From an uncultured bacterium (GTDB taxonomy: Bacteria > Cyanobacteriota > Vampirovibrionia > Gastranaerophilales > Gastranaerophilaceae): 64,000 nt of DNA. The stretch is from contig CASFPN010000040.1 in assembly GCA_949296425.1 (NCBI GenBank), positions 1-64,000 of the forward strand, read 5' to 3'. Below the pieces are notes generated by a model that was not told where the DNA came from, searched no databases, and saw nothing but the letters and a program-made list of their open reading frames with translations. Position 1 is the first letter of the stretch. The number at the start of each line of letters is the position of its first letter. The position numbers and the translations under genes were made by a program. Shown piece by piece: positions 53,133 to 61,451 of this stretch.

Positions 53133-53732
53133 TTACTCATTTGCAACGAGCCTGAATGCTCTGTAATAATTGTCATCTTTTAAGCCTTCAAAGTTCGAAC
53201 CTTTAAAAAGCCTTAATTCTTTTTGATCGTATGTTCCCGGATAGAACATAATAACCGGTATTTTGTCCAAAACCGCTTGAAGGTTGTTTAATACGTTGTG
53301 AGATCTCACCAGCGGATATACTTTTCCAACGCCGGATAAAATTACGAGATTGTGCTCTCCAAGCTCGTGTTTTATCATATTGATAAATTCTTCTATATTA
53401 ATTACCCCTCTGAGAGTATTAATAAGACTTTCTGTTCCTTGTCTTTCTTCCGTTTCGATAGCCAAATCAAGATATGTTTTGTTCCCGGCAGTCTTATTTG
53501 TCAGGATTTTTAACAATATTTCAAATAAATCAAATTCTATAGGTTTAATCTTTGAATTTGAATATGAATAGCTGTTGATTAAGTCTTTTATGTATTGCCT
53601 TATTATCAGTTCATCCAACGGCTCATAATCAAAAATATGAAAATTTAACTCTCCACCCAGCGATTGTTGGTTGAAAAAAGAATCCTGTTCTATAATTTCT
53701 TTAATCTTATCCAGTCTTGCCCTAAGTTTCAT
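53133..53732 (-). CDS. brxB: BREX protein BrxB (DUF1788)
   Basis: 199 aa. Matches the DUF1788 family by length and by segments such as FHIFDYEPLDELIIRQYIKDLI, LVILSGVGKVYPLVRSHNVLNNLQAVLDKIPVIMFYPGTYDQKELRLF. The molecular function is unknown, though it is required in some type I systems. It starts 3 bp after the brxA stop and ends 10 bp before brxC. Confidence 0.92.
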   Translation of the reverse strand: MKLRARLDKIKEIIEQDSFFNQQSLGGELNFHIFDYEPLDELIIRQYIKDLINSYSYSNSKIKPIEFDLFEILLKILTNKTAGNKTYLDLAIETEERQGTESLINTLRGVINIEEFINMIKHELGEHNLVILSGVGKVYPLVRSHNVLNNLQAVLDKIPVIMFYPGTYDQKELRLFKGSNFEGLKDDNYYRAFRLVANE

Positions 53733-53735
53733 TAT

Positions 53736-54338
53736 CTATCCTAACATTGCTTTTGCGTATCTTTTATCGCCGATTTCTTCCAGATGACCTGTAATCTGAT
53801 ATATGCCGAGCGGGATTGTTAATTCCGCGTTATCTCTATCGGAATTAATGTATCCGGCCCCGCTTAACACTTCAAAATACGCTAATCGAAGTCTTTTTAA
53901 CGTCGTTTCTTTGAAATTGGCTACAGTTTCACTCTGTTCCGCTTTGACAGAAAAATAATTTGAAATATCTGACTTTGTCAGCTCCATTTGTCTTGAATAG
54001 ATTTTGTCTACTAGAACTTCTTCCATAAATTCAAGGAATAATCTGTCATATTTTAAAATTGCATAAAAATTAATTAGTCTGCCGATTTCATTAGATTCTG
54101 TTAAAACCATATCTATCAAGAAATCGTCCAAATAATTCGCTCTTTCCCAAACAGCTCCGATATGTTTATTGATAGCCTTAAAAGAACGATATTCAAATAA
54201 GTTTTCGTTAATTATCTTATCTGCTGCATCTTTTTTATTTAGACCATGCTTAATCAGATTACATACAACTTTAAATTCGTTGTATAAGAATTGATTTCCT
54301 GTTAATCTTGCACTATATATCGCTTTTACCGTTTCCAT
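53736..54338 (-). CDS. brxA: BREX protein BrxA (DUF1819)
   Basis: 200 aa from the ATG at 54338, the usual BrxA length. The frame is open to 54383 from a TTG, but that extension runs through the inverted repeat and is probably untranslated leader. Family features: YSARLTGNQFLYNEFKVVCNLIKHGLNKKDAADKIINENLFEYRS, and the C-terminal GAGYINSDRDNAELTIP. BrxA homologues are small helical DNA-binding proteins. First gene of the BREX operon, 18 bp from the inner inverted-repeat arm, so its expression would be directly set by the orientation of the segment upstream. Confidence 0.9.
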   Translation of the reverse strand: METVKAIYSARLTGNQFLYNEFKVVCNLIKHGLNKKDAADKIINENLFEYRSFKAINKHIGAVWERANYLDDFLIDMVLTESNEIGRLINFYAILKYDRLFLEFMEEVLVDKIYSRQMELTKSDISNYFSVKAEQSETVANFKETTLKRLRLAYFEVLSGAGYINSDRDNAELTIPLGIYQITGHLEEIGDKRYAKAMLG

Positions 54339-54356
54339 TTTCCAGTTACCCTTACG

Positions 54357-54379
54357 CAACACAATGTTATTATGTTGCC
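54357..54379. repeat. Inverted-repeat arm next to brxA (recombination site)
   Basis: 23 bp, perfectly complementary to 54529-54551. The arm itself has internal dyad symmetry: half-sites CAACACAAT and CAACATAAT (8 of 9 matching) in opposite orientation about a 3-bp centre (here GTT), as expected of a tyrosine-recombinase core site. It lies in the predicted brxA leader. Confidence 0.85.
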
Positions 54380-54387
54380 ACAACTAA

Positions 54388-54396
54388 ATCATACCA
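54388..54396 (-). promoter_or_regulatory. Extended -10 promoter facing brxA, inside the predicted invertible segment
   Basis: On the minus strand TGG-TATGAT (54396 to 54388) forms an extended -10 element; no TTGACA-like -35 lies at 16-18 bp. Transcription should start near 54381, just before the inverted-repeat arm, giving a leader of about 43 nt to the brxA ATG. In the flipped state the same promoter would face the end of the recombinase gene instead. Confidence 0.55.
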
Positions 54397-54528
54397 CAAA
54401 CATTACTGATTTTACTATATATTACACTTCCTTCATTAAAGGTTTTATAGCCACTGTTTCGCTATTTTTATTATTTTAAGTGTAAATTTTATTTATTTTT
54501 ACTTATGACTGTTGGTTTTCAAGAAAAA

Positions 54529-54551
54529 GGCAACATAATAACATTGTGTTG
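54529..54551. repeat. Inverted-repeat arm next to the recombinase gene (recombination site)
   Basis: Perfect 23-bp inverted copy of 54357-54379; starts GGCAACATAATAACATTGTG. It ends 6 bp before the recombinase stop codon. The two arms enclose 149 bp (54380-54528) with no gene. Confidence 0.85.
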
Positions 54552-54557
54552 TCTTTT

Positions 54558-55097
54558 TTATAGATAAAAATTATTGTAACTTTCGTCAATTACATCCTGT
54601 TCTAAGCCGATATACCTCAACGTTATCGCAGAAGAAGAATGATTCAAAATCTTTTGTAAAAGTGGTAAATTATCAAACTTTTTATAATGATGATAGCCAA
54701 AAGTTTTTCTTAAGGTATGAGTTCCGATATTAATATCAAGTTTAGCTTTTTTCGCTGCTCGATTTAATAATTTGTATGCTTGTACCCTGTCGAGTCTTTT
54801 CCCTTTTTGAGTTAAAAATAAAGGTCTTTCTAATTCTTTATCAACAACAAATTTTCCTATTTCACGTTGTAAGTTTTTGTTTAGGGGAAACTTTTTATGC
54901 TTTCGAGTTTTCTTTTCGTGAATTTCTATAAATTCTTTGTCCTTAACATCTTTAACGTTTAATGCAAGAATATCTGAAATTCTTAAACCACTATTAATTC
55001 CAAGATTAAATAATAACAAGTTTCTTTTGTTTGATGACAAAACTTTTTTAAACTTTGCGATGTCTTTTTTCTTTTTGATTGGCTCTACAATATTCAC
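54558..55097 (-). CDS. Tyrosine recombinase (small integrase), predicted invertase of the BREX promoter
   Basis: 179 aa from the GTG at 55097, which has AGGAGG 6 nt upstream; the frame is open to 55196 but without a comparable site. Catalytic residues: Arg39 (SGLRISDIL), Lys in the KTRKHKKF beta-hairpin, His127 and Arg130 (GTHTLRKTFGYH), His153 (LNHSSS, the usual GH/GW position) and Tyr162 (LRYIG). The separate core-binding domain is minimal. Such short forms occur as stand-alone recombinases in Firmicutes-type elements. It is co-directional with and directly upstream of the BREX operon and flanks a perfect inverted repeat, so promoter inversion is the likely job; integration of the island is the alternative. 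Confidence 0.88.
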   Translation of the reverse strand: MNIVEPIKKKKDIAKFKKVLSSNKRNLLLFNLGINSGLRISDILALNVKDVKDKEFIEIHEKKTRKHKKFPLNKNLQREIGKFVVDKELERPLFLTQKGKRLDRVQAYKLLNRAAKKAKLDINIGTHTLRKTFGYHHYKKFDNLPLLQKILNHSSSAITLRYIGLEQDVIDESYNNFYL

Positions 55098-55319
55098 TCC
55101 ATTCCTCCTTCCTTTTGCAGTTACAAACAAGTGCAATTTTAATAATAATCTGCTAATAATCTGCGTTTTCATAAGTTTATCTTCTGTCTTCGACACACAT
55201 TACCCCTCAATACAACTATTTTCAAGTCTTTAATATTGAGGACTTATAATTTAATTAAACCCTATTCATATTGCTGAATAAAATTTTGTTTTATCATTAT
55301 TAATATAAGAGGTGACAAT

Positions 55320-55492
55320 ATGAAAAAATTTTAGTAATTTTATTTTCTTTGTTTTTATTCACAAGCACTTGCTTTGTGGCAACAACTTCTTATGATAAAT
55401 ACTGACAAAAGACAGGTTCGTTTAAAAAAGATTCTTCAGATCGAATTACTGAATATGATAAATACGGAAGAAAAGTTGGAAGTTATAAATGA
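55320..55492 (+). pseudogene. Broken small exported protein gene
   Basis: ATG at 55320 with AGGTG upstream is followed by a stop after four codons. Adding one A in the A6 run at 55323-55328 opens KKILVILFSLFLFTSTCFVA, a signal peptide. Then a TGA interrupts before QKTGSFKKDSSDRITEYDKYGRKVGSYK, ending at 55492. A one-base loss plus an internal stop indicate a dead gene for a short secreted protein with YDKYGRK-type units. The A run could in principle be a slippage switch, but the second stop argues for decay. Confidence 0.5.
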
Positions 55493-55558
55493 TTTAATTG
55501 ACAATCAGGTAAAAATAATATATTATTAGGTTATATTAGGTCTAATTAGGTATTTATT

Positions 55559-56614
55559 ATGCTAGAAAATCTTGATATCAAAATAAACAACCAAATGCTT
55601 ACTATCATCTCTGAAATAGACGAGTTTAAAGGTTCTTGGAAACTTTTAGGTCAAATGGCACCTGAAAAATTACAAGCACTGAAAAAAGTTGCTACGATTG
55701 AAAGTGTTGGCTCCTCAAATAGAATTGAAGGGAACAAACTTTCAGATAAACAAGTTGAAGAACTTTTATCCAGAATTAATAAACAATCTTTTGCAAACCG
55801 GGATGAAGAAGAAGTTGCGGGATATGCAAAACTTGCAGATACAATATTTGAAGATTGGGAAGTAATTCCTTTATCCGAAAATTATATCAAGCAACTACAT
55901 AAAATTTTATTAGAATATTCTTCTAAAGATGAGAAACATAAAGGTGAATACAAAAAGATTTCTAACGCTGTTGCGGCTTATGACAATAGTGGCAAAGAAC
56001 TTGGAGTTGTTTTTGAAACCGCAACTCCTTTTGAAACACCATTAAAAATGCAAGAACTTATCGAATGGACCAACAAAAATTTGGCTGATAGATTTTATCA
56101 TCCGTTGATTGTTATTGGAGTTTTTGTTGTTAATTTTCTTGCAATTCACCCGTTTCAAGATGGAAATGGCAGACTATCTCGTGCTTTGACTAATCTTTTG
56201 TTGTTAAAATCCGGTTATTTGTATATTCCTTATAGCTCTACAGAATCAATAGTTGAAGACAATAAAGAGGCTTATTATAGAGCATTAAGGCAAACGCAAA
56301 CTACTTTAAAAACAGGGTCAAATTACGAACCTTGGTTAATGTTTTTCTTAAAAACTCTGCAAAAACAAAAAATTAGATTGGAATATAAATTAGAACATAC
56401 TGAAACTAAAAAATTATCTAATCTTGATTTACCGGAAGTTTCTGCAAAAATCATGGAAGTTTTTGAGACAAAAGAACGTGCAACGATTTCTGAGTTGTCA
56501 GAATTAACCGGAATAAATATTAATACAATTAAAAAGCACCTTGCGAATCTTGTTGAAAATAAATATTTAATTAAGCATGGCAAAACTCGTGGGGCTTGGT
56601 ATACAAAAGCATAA
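55559..56614 (+). CDS. Fic-domain AMP transferase with N-terminal inhibitory motif and C-terminal winged helix
   Basis: 351 aa. Fic core motif HPFQDGNGR at 197-205 (catalytic His, nucleotide-binding Gly-Asn-Gly-Arg) inside a helical domain. SSNRIEGN at 52-59 matches the (S/T)xxxE(G/N) inhibitory helix of class II Fic proteins, whose Glu blocks productive ATP binding until released. The C-terminal ~75 residues form a winged helix (ERATISELSELTGININTIKKHLANLVENKYLIKHG), suggesting DNA binding and autoregulation. Likely adenylylates a target protein. It lies between the recombinase and the ABC-3C genes and ends 6 bp from the latter on the opposite strand. Confidence 0.9.
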   Translation: MLENLDIKINNQMLTIISEIDEFKGSWKLLGQMAPEKLQALKKVATIESVGSSNRIEGNKLSDKQVEELLSRINKQSFANRDEEEVAGYAKLADTIFEDWEVIPLSENYIKQLHKILLEYSSKDEKHKGEYKKISNAVAAYDNSGKELGVVFETATPFETPLKMQELIEWTNKNLADRFYHPLIVIGVFVVNFLAIHPFQDGNGRLSRALTNLLLLKSGYLYIPYSSTESIVEDNKEAYYRALRQTQTTLKTGSNYEPWLMFFLKTLQKQKIRLEYKLEHTETKKLSNLDLPEVSAKIMEVFETKERATISELSELTGININTIKKHLANLVENKYLIKHGKTRGAWYTKA

Positions 56615-56620
56615 TTAATT

Positions 56621-58534
56621 TTAAGAGATCCATTCTTGTGGAATTAATGCTTCTCCGTTACTCCAATTAGCAACAATATGTTTATACTCTTCAGGAATAT
56701 CTCCCCAAACTAATTCGTCAGCATGGTCTGATACTATTATTTGCAACTTGCCATTAGCATCTTTAACTGCATCTTGAAAAGTTTTAAACATCTTTTTAAC
56801 TTGCTTAATATCTTTATCCTCAAATTTTTCATCTTCTTTTTTAAGAATTTTTTGAGGGAAATATACTTGACTAGGTTGGTCATACATTACAAAATTGAAT
56901 ATTGGAAGATTTTTTTCAATAAAATGGAAATGAAACCCTAAAATTACGCCTATATGAAAAGCTACCCAATTAGAACCACTACCGGTTTCCCATAAGTAAA
57001 AATCTTTATTTGAATATTCTTCTTTTTTGACTTTAATTGTCATATCATCTTTAATAAATTGCGAAATATAGTGAAATTCTTTTATATCTGGCAAGTATTT
57101 TTGTCCATATTTTATTATATTTTTAATGCAATTATTGTATTCAGCTTCGACATTGTCTATGCTTATTTCATCTATTTGTTTTTGAATATCTTTTATTTGA
57201 TTATTTGTATCTTCGTCTTTTGAATTAGCAAATTCTAATAAAATTTTTGATTTTATAATTATATCTTCATAGATCTTTTCTACAATATTTTTCTTTTCTC
57301 CAATTTTAGAAATTTCAACTTTTTCTTTTTTTAAATCTTCAATATTCATAGAAATATCATTTATTTCTTTATCAATATCTAAAAGTTTTTTAACATATAG
57401 TGCGATTTCAGGTTCAAGCCTTTCTTTTAAACTATTAGTCAAAGCATCTAAATTTGAACAAAGTTCTTCTAAATCACCTAAACAAGTTGTTTCATCTACA
57501 TTTTCTTCGCAAAAAGTGTGAATGAATTTTGCAATCTCCAAACGATTTGTCTTCGTTTTTAATCTTTCATTACGTTCTTTTAGCAATGCTATAAGTTCTT
57601 CTATGTGTTCTTTCTGAGATTGCAAAGTTATTAATCTGTTGTTTAATGGTTCTATTTCTTTATTAATATCATTTAATAAATCACTAATTGAATCTGCATT
57701 TTTTAAACTTGGAGATAAATCCCTTATAGTTTTTTCTGAAAGTATTTTTAAGATATTCTTATATTCCTTTGGATTTCTAATTTTATCAGAATATGTTTCA
57801 TCAAGTAAACCGTATTTAATAGCATTTGAAATAATTGATTCGCATTTTTCAAGTTGTATAGCTTTTGTTCTTTTTGTTTCTTCTTTTATTTTAAGTAATT
57901 TATTTAATTTATCTTTTAAATTATCTAGTTTAATTCTATTTTCAATATTTTCTAATGTTTCTGCACCAATCACAAGATTAAAGACTGGTAACATTAATCG
58001 TTTATACTGTGAAACATCCATTTTATATAGTAAACAGTTGGGATTAGCAACAATATATTGTGGTTGAAAGTTAAATGTAACTAAATCTCTAAAGCTTAAT
58101 CTTGAATCTCTGATTCCTAAAGAGTGAGCTGGCTCGTAAAAAGGAACACCCATAATTTTATTTAGTTCTAATTTAAAGTCTTTAATATCTTTTTCATCAC
58201 TCCTATCAACAAGAGACGGTATGTTTTCTATATTTTCTAATACTATAATTTTATTACTTGCTTCATCAAGATTTTCTCTTACTATTAGCACTTTTGTCTC
58301 ATCAATATTTAAGACAATTCCAAACCATGCAGAATAATCTCTAATATGACCCACCGGAATTTTATTTTGTTTACTTCCTAAACAATAATCTATTATAGGT
58401 ATAATTGCTGATTTACCTGTTTGTGATAACCCATAAATTATGTTAATTTTACCTTTTGCAAACGAAAGAATCTTTGGTTCTAAACTTGGATTTTTAGCCC
58501 ATATTACAATATTTTCTATTTGAATATTTTTCAT
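56621..58534 (-). CDS. ABC-3C system ATPase (DUF3732, SMC/RecN-like)
   Basis: 637 aa. Walker A IIYGLSQTGKSAIIPIIDYCLGS (35-42). A long central coiled-coil region (~200-470) as in SMC/Rad50-type ATPases. The C-terminal half-site has the signature-like GSGSNWVAFHIGVILGFHFHF, Walker B FNFVMYDQPSQVYFP, and an H-loop IIVSDHADEL. This combination is characteristic of DUF3732 ATPases in ABC-three-component systems. Its start overlaps the stop of the middle-component gene by one base. In these systems the ATPase is thought to sense invader DNA and license the effector; no mechanism has been shown here. Confidence 0.85.
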   Translation of the reverse strand: MKNIQIENIVIWAKNPSLEPKILSFAKGKINIIYGLSQTGKSAIIPIIDYCLGSKQNKIPVGHIRDYSAWFGIVLNIDETKVLIVRENLDEASNKIIVLENIENIPSLVDRSDEKDIKDFKLELNKIMGVPFYEPAHSLGIRDSRLSFRDLVTFNFQPQYIVANPNCLLYKMDVSQYKRLMLPVFNLVIGAETLENIENRIKLDNLKDKLNKLLKIKEETKRTKAIQLEKCESIISNAIKYGLLDETYSDKIRNPKEYKNILKILSEKTIRDLSPSLKNADSISDLLNDINKEIEPLNNRLITLQSQKEHIEELIALLKERNERLKTKTNRLEIAKFIHTFCEENVDETTCLGDLEELCSNLDALTNSLKERLEPEIALYVKKLLDIDKEINDISMNIEDLKKEKVEISKIGEKKNIVEKIYEDIIIKSKILLEFANSKDEDTNNQIKDIQKQIDEISIDNVEAEYNNCIKNIIKYGQKYLPDIKEFHYISQFIKDDMTIKVKKEEYSNKDFYLWETGSGSNWVAFHIGVILGFHFHFIEKNLPIFNFVMYDQPSQVYFPQKILKKEDEKFEDKDIKQVKKMFKTFQDAVKDANGKLQIIVSDHADELVWGDIPEEYKHIVANWSNGEALIPQEWIS

Positions 58535-59058
58535 TACAAGATTACCTCTAAGTTTTTTATAACTTTATTAATATCATCATCTTTTGCATAAATTTTTGCT
58601 AATATATTTGTAGCTTTTATCAAAACCATTAATTCTTTGTTTAATGGTTCATTGTATGGATTTATATCATTTGTTTGAACTGTTCCATTAGGATTAACAA
58701 TTATTAAATTTGCTTCTATAGCAAATATTATTGAAGATATAACAAATTCTCTAAATTTTAATATTACTCCATTTATAGTTCCAAGAGCGAAGTTGTCCTT
58801 TGATTTTCCTATATATCCTATTTTTTCATATAGTTTACTTATTTTTGTGATTTGATGAGATTTATTACTGTTGTCAAACCAAAATATAAGTTCCCTCACA
58901 TCTCTAACCATTATTAATGGTATAAAAATGAATATATCAAGTAAATTCGTATAAATATTGCGTTCTCGATAAAAAGTATTTGAAAATACATATATTAAAT
59001 ATGCTCCAAGTGCTGAATTTTGTATGTCATTACAGTATTTTTTATATATTGTTTTCAT
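58534..59058 (-). CDS. ABC-3C system middle component
   Basis: 174 aa from the ATG at 59058, preceded by AAGGA; the longer frame to 59082 would deepen the overlap with the upstream gene. Helical protein starting KTIYKKYCNDIQNSALGAYLIYVFSNTFY, with NIYTNLLDIFIFIPLIM and NGVILKFREFVISSIIFAIEANLI. It shows no enzyme motif. Size, position between the nuclease-like and ATPase genes, and tight overlaps (17 bp and 1 bp) fit the 'middle component' of ABC-3C systems, a proposed linker. Family subtype not determined. Confidence 0.75.
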   Translation of the reverse strand: MKTIYKKYCNDIQNSALGAYLIYVFSNTFYRERNIYTNLLDIFIFIPLIMVRDVRELIFWFDNSNKSHQITKISKLYEKIGYIGKSKDNFALGTINGVILKFREFVISSIIFAIEANLIIVNPNGTVQTNDINPYNEPLNKELMVLIKATNILAKIYAKDDDINKVIKNLEVIL

Positions 59059-60229
59059 AGAAGTCCTTAAATTTATCTTCATATTGATAATGCCAACCTA
59101 CAGAACAATAATGGTTTACAGGCTTATTGGCTAATGTATTATAAATGCCTCTTGCTACTCTTTTTTGAGAACCTCGAATCGTTAATCGTTTTGGTTTTAT
59201 ATTTTCACCTTCATTGCAACATCTATAATATAAATCTGCACCGTCATATTCTTGATTTTGTCTGCTTAAATAATTTCTATGTTCTTCCCATTCAGTTTTG
59301 GCATCATAATATATTTGATTAATATCTTGTTCATTTATATATCCATCAGTAGAACAATCTGTACATAAAATTTCCCAAGCAATATAATCTCTTATTGCAG
59401 TATCAACAGAATCATTCAAATTAACTTCTTCTAACTGCTTTACCATTAAAGAAGCCTTTAAATTCTCTATTTTTTGGGTTTCTATGCTGAAACTATCAAC
59501 TAAATCATATGCATTAAGCCTATCATATCTATCTTTATAAAAATCAAACTGCTGACGAGTTATTTCTATAACTTTTTCTGTTTTTAGTTTTGGATTTTCT
59601 AAATCAATACCAAAACAGCCTTTTATATATACATTGAAATTATTTATCAGTTTAAAAGTTTCTCCATATTTATTTGTAAGCATATCTATAAAATCCTCAG
59701 ATGATGATTTTATAGGTTGTTCAATATAAAAAGAATTTAGAATAAACTTTAATAATTCTTTATTTGTATTTAGTTTGTTAAAATATTGTTTTATTTCATT
59801 ATCATCATCTTTTTCTTTAAAATATTCTTCCTGCTTTTTCCAGATTTCATCAAAATTATCTTTATTTTTAATGCTTAAAAAATCATTTGCTAAATTGCCA
59901 ATTTCACATTTACCCCAAGAATATATTACAAATTTAATATTACTACAGATATTATCCTTATTTGTATTTTCTATTATGCATAACCAATTATATAGAGTAT
60001 TCCATAAGTCTTTCGAATAATCAGTCAAATTACAAGGTGATTTATATTTTACTTGTTCTAACTTTTTAATTCTTCCTTCATAATCAAATATGGAAATATC
60101 ATCTAAATTTTCAATTCTTACTTTTCCAATAGAATCATCTGACACGATATGATATAAGGCTCTTGGTGCTTCAACATAATAGCCTAAAAAGGAATCCAGT
60201 CTTTCATTTTTAAAAGAAGAATTGCTCAT
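59042..60229 (-). CDS. ABC-3C system effector: restriction-nuclease-like N-terminus plus ABC-3C C-terminal domain
   Basis: 395 aa. The first ~70 residues read FLGYYVEAPRALYHIV, then VRIENLDDISIFD and KLEQVKYK (Glu58-Gln-Val-Lys61). This E...D...ExK pattern is that of PD-(D/E)xK nucleases of the DUF4297/Cap4 kind. The central part is helical. The C-terminus, RVARGIYNTLANKPVNHYCSVGWHYQYEDKF, matches the conserved end of ABC-3C effector proteins. It likely cuts DNA when triggered by the ATPase. First gene of the three-gene minus-strand operon; its 5' side faces the phase-variable gene at 60431. Confidence 0.8.
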   Translation of the reverse strand: MSNSSFKNERLDSFLGYYVEAPRALYHIVSDDSIGKVRIENLDDISIFDYEGRIKKLEQVKYKSPCNLTDYSKDLWNTLYNWLCIIENTNKDNICSNIKFVIYSWGKCEIGNLANDFLSIKNKDNFDEIWKKQEEYFKEKDDDNEIKQYFNKLNTNKELLKFILNSFYIEQPIKSSSEDFIDMLTNKYGETFKLINNFNVYIKGCFGIDLENPKLKTEKVIEITRQQFDFYKDRYDRLNAYDLVDSFSIETQKIENLKASLMVKQLEEVNLNDSVDTAIRDYIAWEILCTDCSTDGYINEQDINQIYYDAKTEWEEHRNYLSRQNQEYDGADLYYRCCNEGENIKPKRLTIRGSQKRVARGIYNTLANKPVNHYCSVGWHYQYEDKFKDFYENNI

Positions 60230-60419
60230 TCTTTAATTATAACTGTAAAAACTATACTTGTAATATTTTGTAACATTTTGTTTACAGACAATTTAATCTC
60301 CATCTCGTAGTTAATTACATATTGTTCTGTGTGTTAAATTACAACCACGTAAAATTTTATTAACAACAAAGTCAATTTTTTCTCTCTTTGTGTTTTTATA
60401 TAAATATGTTAGTGTTAAT

Positions 60420-60424
60420 GAGGT
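60420..60424 (+). promoter_or_regulatory. Ribosome-binding site of the poly-C-split gene
   Basis: GAGGT 6 nt before the ATG at 60431. It identifies the true start of the interrupted gene, 149 bp upstream of the TTG where the downstream open frame could begin. Confidence 0.65.
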
Positions 60425-60430
60425 AGGATT

Positions 60431-61308
60431 ATGACCATCGGTTACTCTCAAATAAATTTTGATACATATAATATGAATCAGAAATTGGGCTATAGCTATC
60501 AATACCCCGCATTTCGAAATGTGCAGCCCCCCCCCCCCTAGTTACAGAGCAAATACAAACTAATCAAGAGAAAGAAGTTTTGTCTACTTATGCTAAGTTG
60601 GGAATTGGAATAGGTGTTACAACAGCTATAGCTATTGGAGTAGATTTTTTATTCTGTAAAGGCAAGCATATTAAAAATTTATGGGGAAAACTAAAAGGGA
60701 ATAATTCTAGACCAAATGATAATCCGCCTTCATTACCTCCTTCTAACACTCCTGTTGCCCCTAAAAAAACGAACTTCTTTGAACAAAGAGGTTTAAAAAT
60801 TAATAAAGAAGTTGTATCAAATGCAGATGGTACACTTTATACAGGGTCTATTGAGCTAACTAATAAAAATGGAGAAAGATTTATTTTAGAATATAAAGAC
60901 GGAATGCTTCAAACATCAGAAAAATATACGAAGGCTGGAGAATTCGTATCACGTAAAAAATACACTCAAGAAATAGAAACTGGTTATGATCCTAATAAAG
61001 TTCCATATCCAATTAAAAAAAGATATATGTTTGAATATAACAAGGATGGTAAAATTATTAATGGGTTAGTAGTTATAGAAAACGAATGCAGTCACAACAA
61101 GCATACGTTTGTTGTTAATAACAAATATCGCGTTTTCAAAAAAAATAAAGAAATTACAATAACGAGATTTGCAGATAAAGATGGTAAAAAATATGAATTA
61201 TTTGATATACCGTTTGATAACGAATTGGATGCTCGGTGGGGACTTGGTAAGGCTATTCTAGGAGCCTTAATATCTCCTTTTAAAAAACATTATACATTAT
61301 ATAAATAA
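60431..61308 (+). CDS. Uncharacterised protein gene split by a 12-C tract (predicted phase-variable, here out of frame)
   Basis: ATG at 60431 opens TIGYSQINFDTYNMNQKLGY, runs into CCC codons and stops at 60539. Downstream, the frame open from about 60540 to 61308 carries the bulk of the protein. Adding one C (13) or removing two (10) joins both parts into about 292 aa. That protein has a hydrophobic helix near residues 52-68 (AKLGIGIGVTTAIAIGVDFLF), a Pro-rich linker (PPSLPPSNTPVAP) and a beta-rich C-terminal domain with repeated Tyr/Lys/Asp-rich strands. No family recognised. The joint frame has a proper ribosome-binding site, whereas the downstream part alone would need a TTG start. Probably a contingency surface or effector protein. 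Confidence 0.7.
60527..60538 (+). repeat. Poly-C tract (12 C)
   Basis: Twelve consecutive C within the coding region described at 60431-61308. It is the longest G/C homopolymer of the window and is in the position expected for an on/off slippage switch. Confidence 0.85.
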
Positions 61309-61451
61309 TAAATCTGCAACTCTATAAGCTACAATAATTGTATCTTATAGATGCTTATAGGATGCAAATTTTGCACCGCCAAAATACTCAAAATTCCTGT
61401 TCAAAATAATCAAACCGAGTGTCTTTTTATAAATAATGTACTGGCAAAATT

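Noticed and set aside
40079-54338. Type II BREX (Pgl) or DISARM
   Set aside because: There is no pglW kinase, pglXI or drm gene; brxA, brxB, brxC and brxL define type I.
54357-54551. The 23-bp inverted repeat as a transcription terminator or simple hairpin
   Set aside because: The arms are 149 bp apart, there is no adjacent T run fitting the brx direction, and a promoter lies between them; a recombination-site pair next to a tyrosine recombinase explains it better.
55097-55196. N-terminal extension of the recombinase to 55196
   Set aside because: A GTG at 55097 has a strong AGGAGG at proper distance and gives the 179-aa length expected of this short recombinase group.
36542-60229. BREX as demonstrated cargo of the Mu-like element
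   Set aside because: No matching right end with GGACATTGAGA cores and no target-site duplication was found beyond the BREX and ABC-3C genes; kept only as a hypothesis.
60311-60502. Minus-strand 63-codon frame upstream of the ABC-3C operon
   Set aside because: It overlaps the 5' part of the poly-C gene antisense, has no ribosome-binding site and reads like non-coding sequence.
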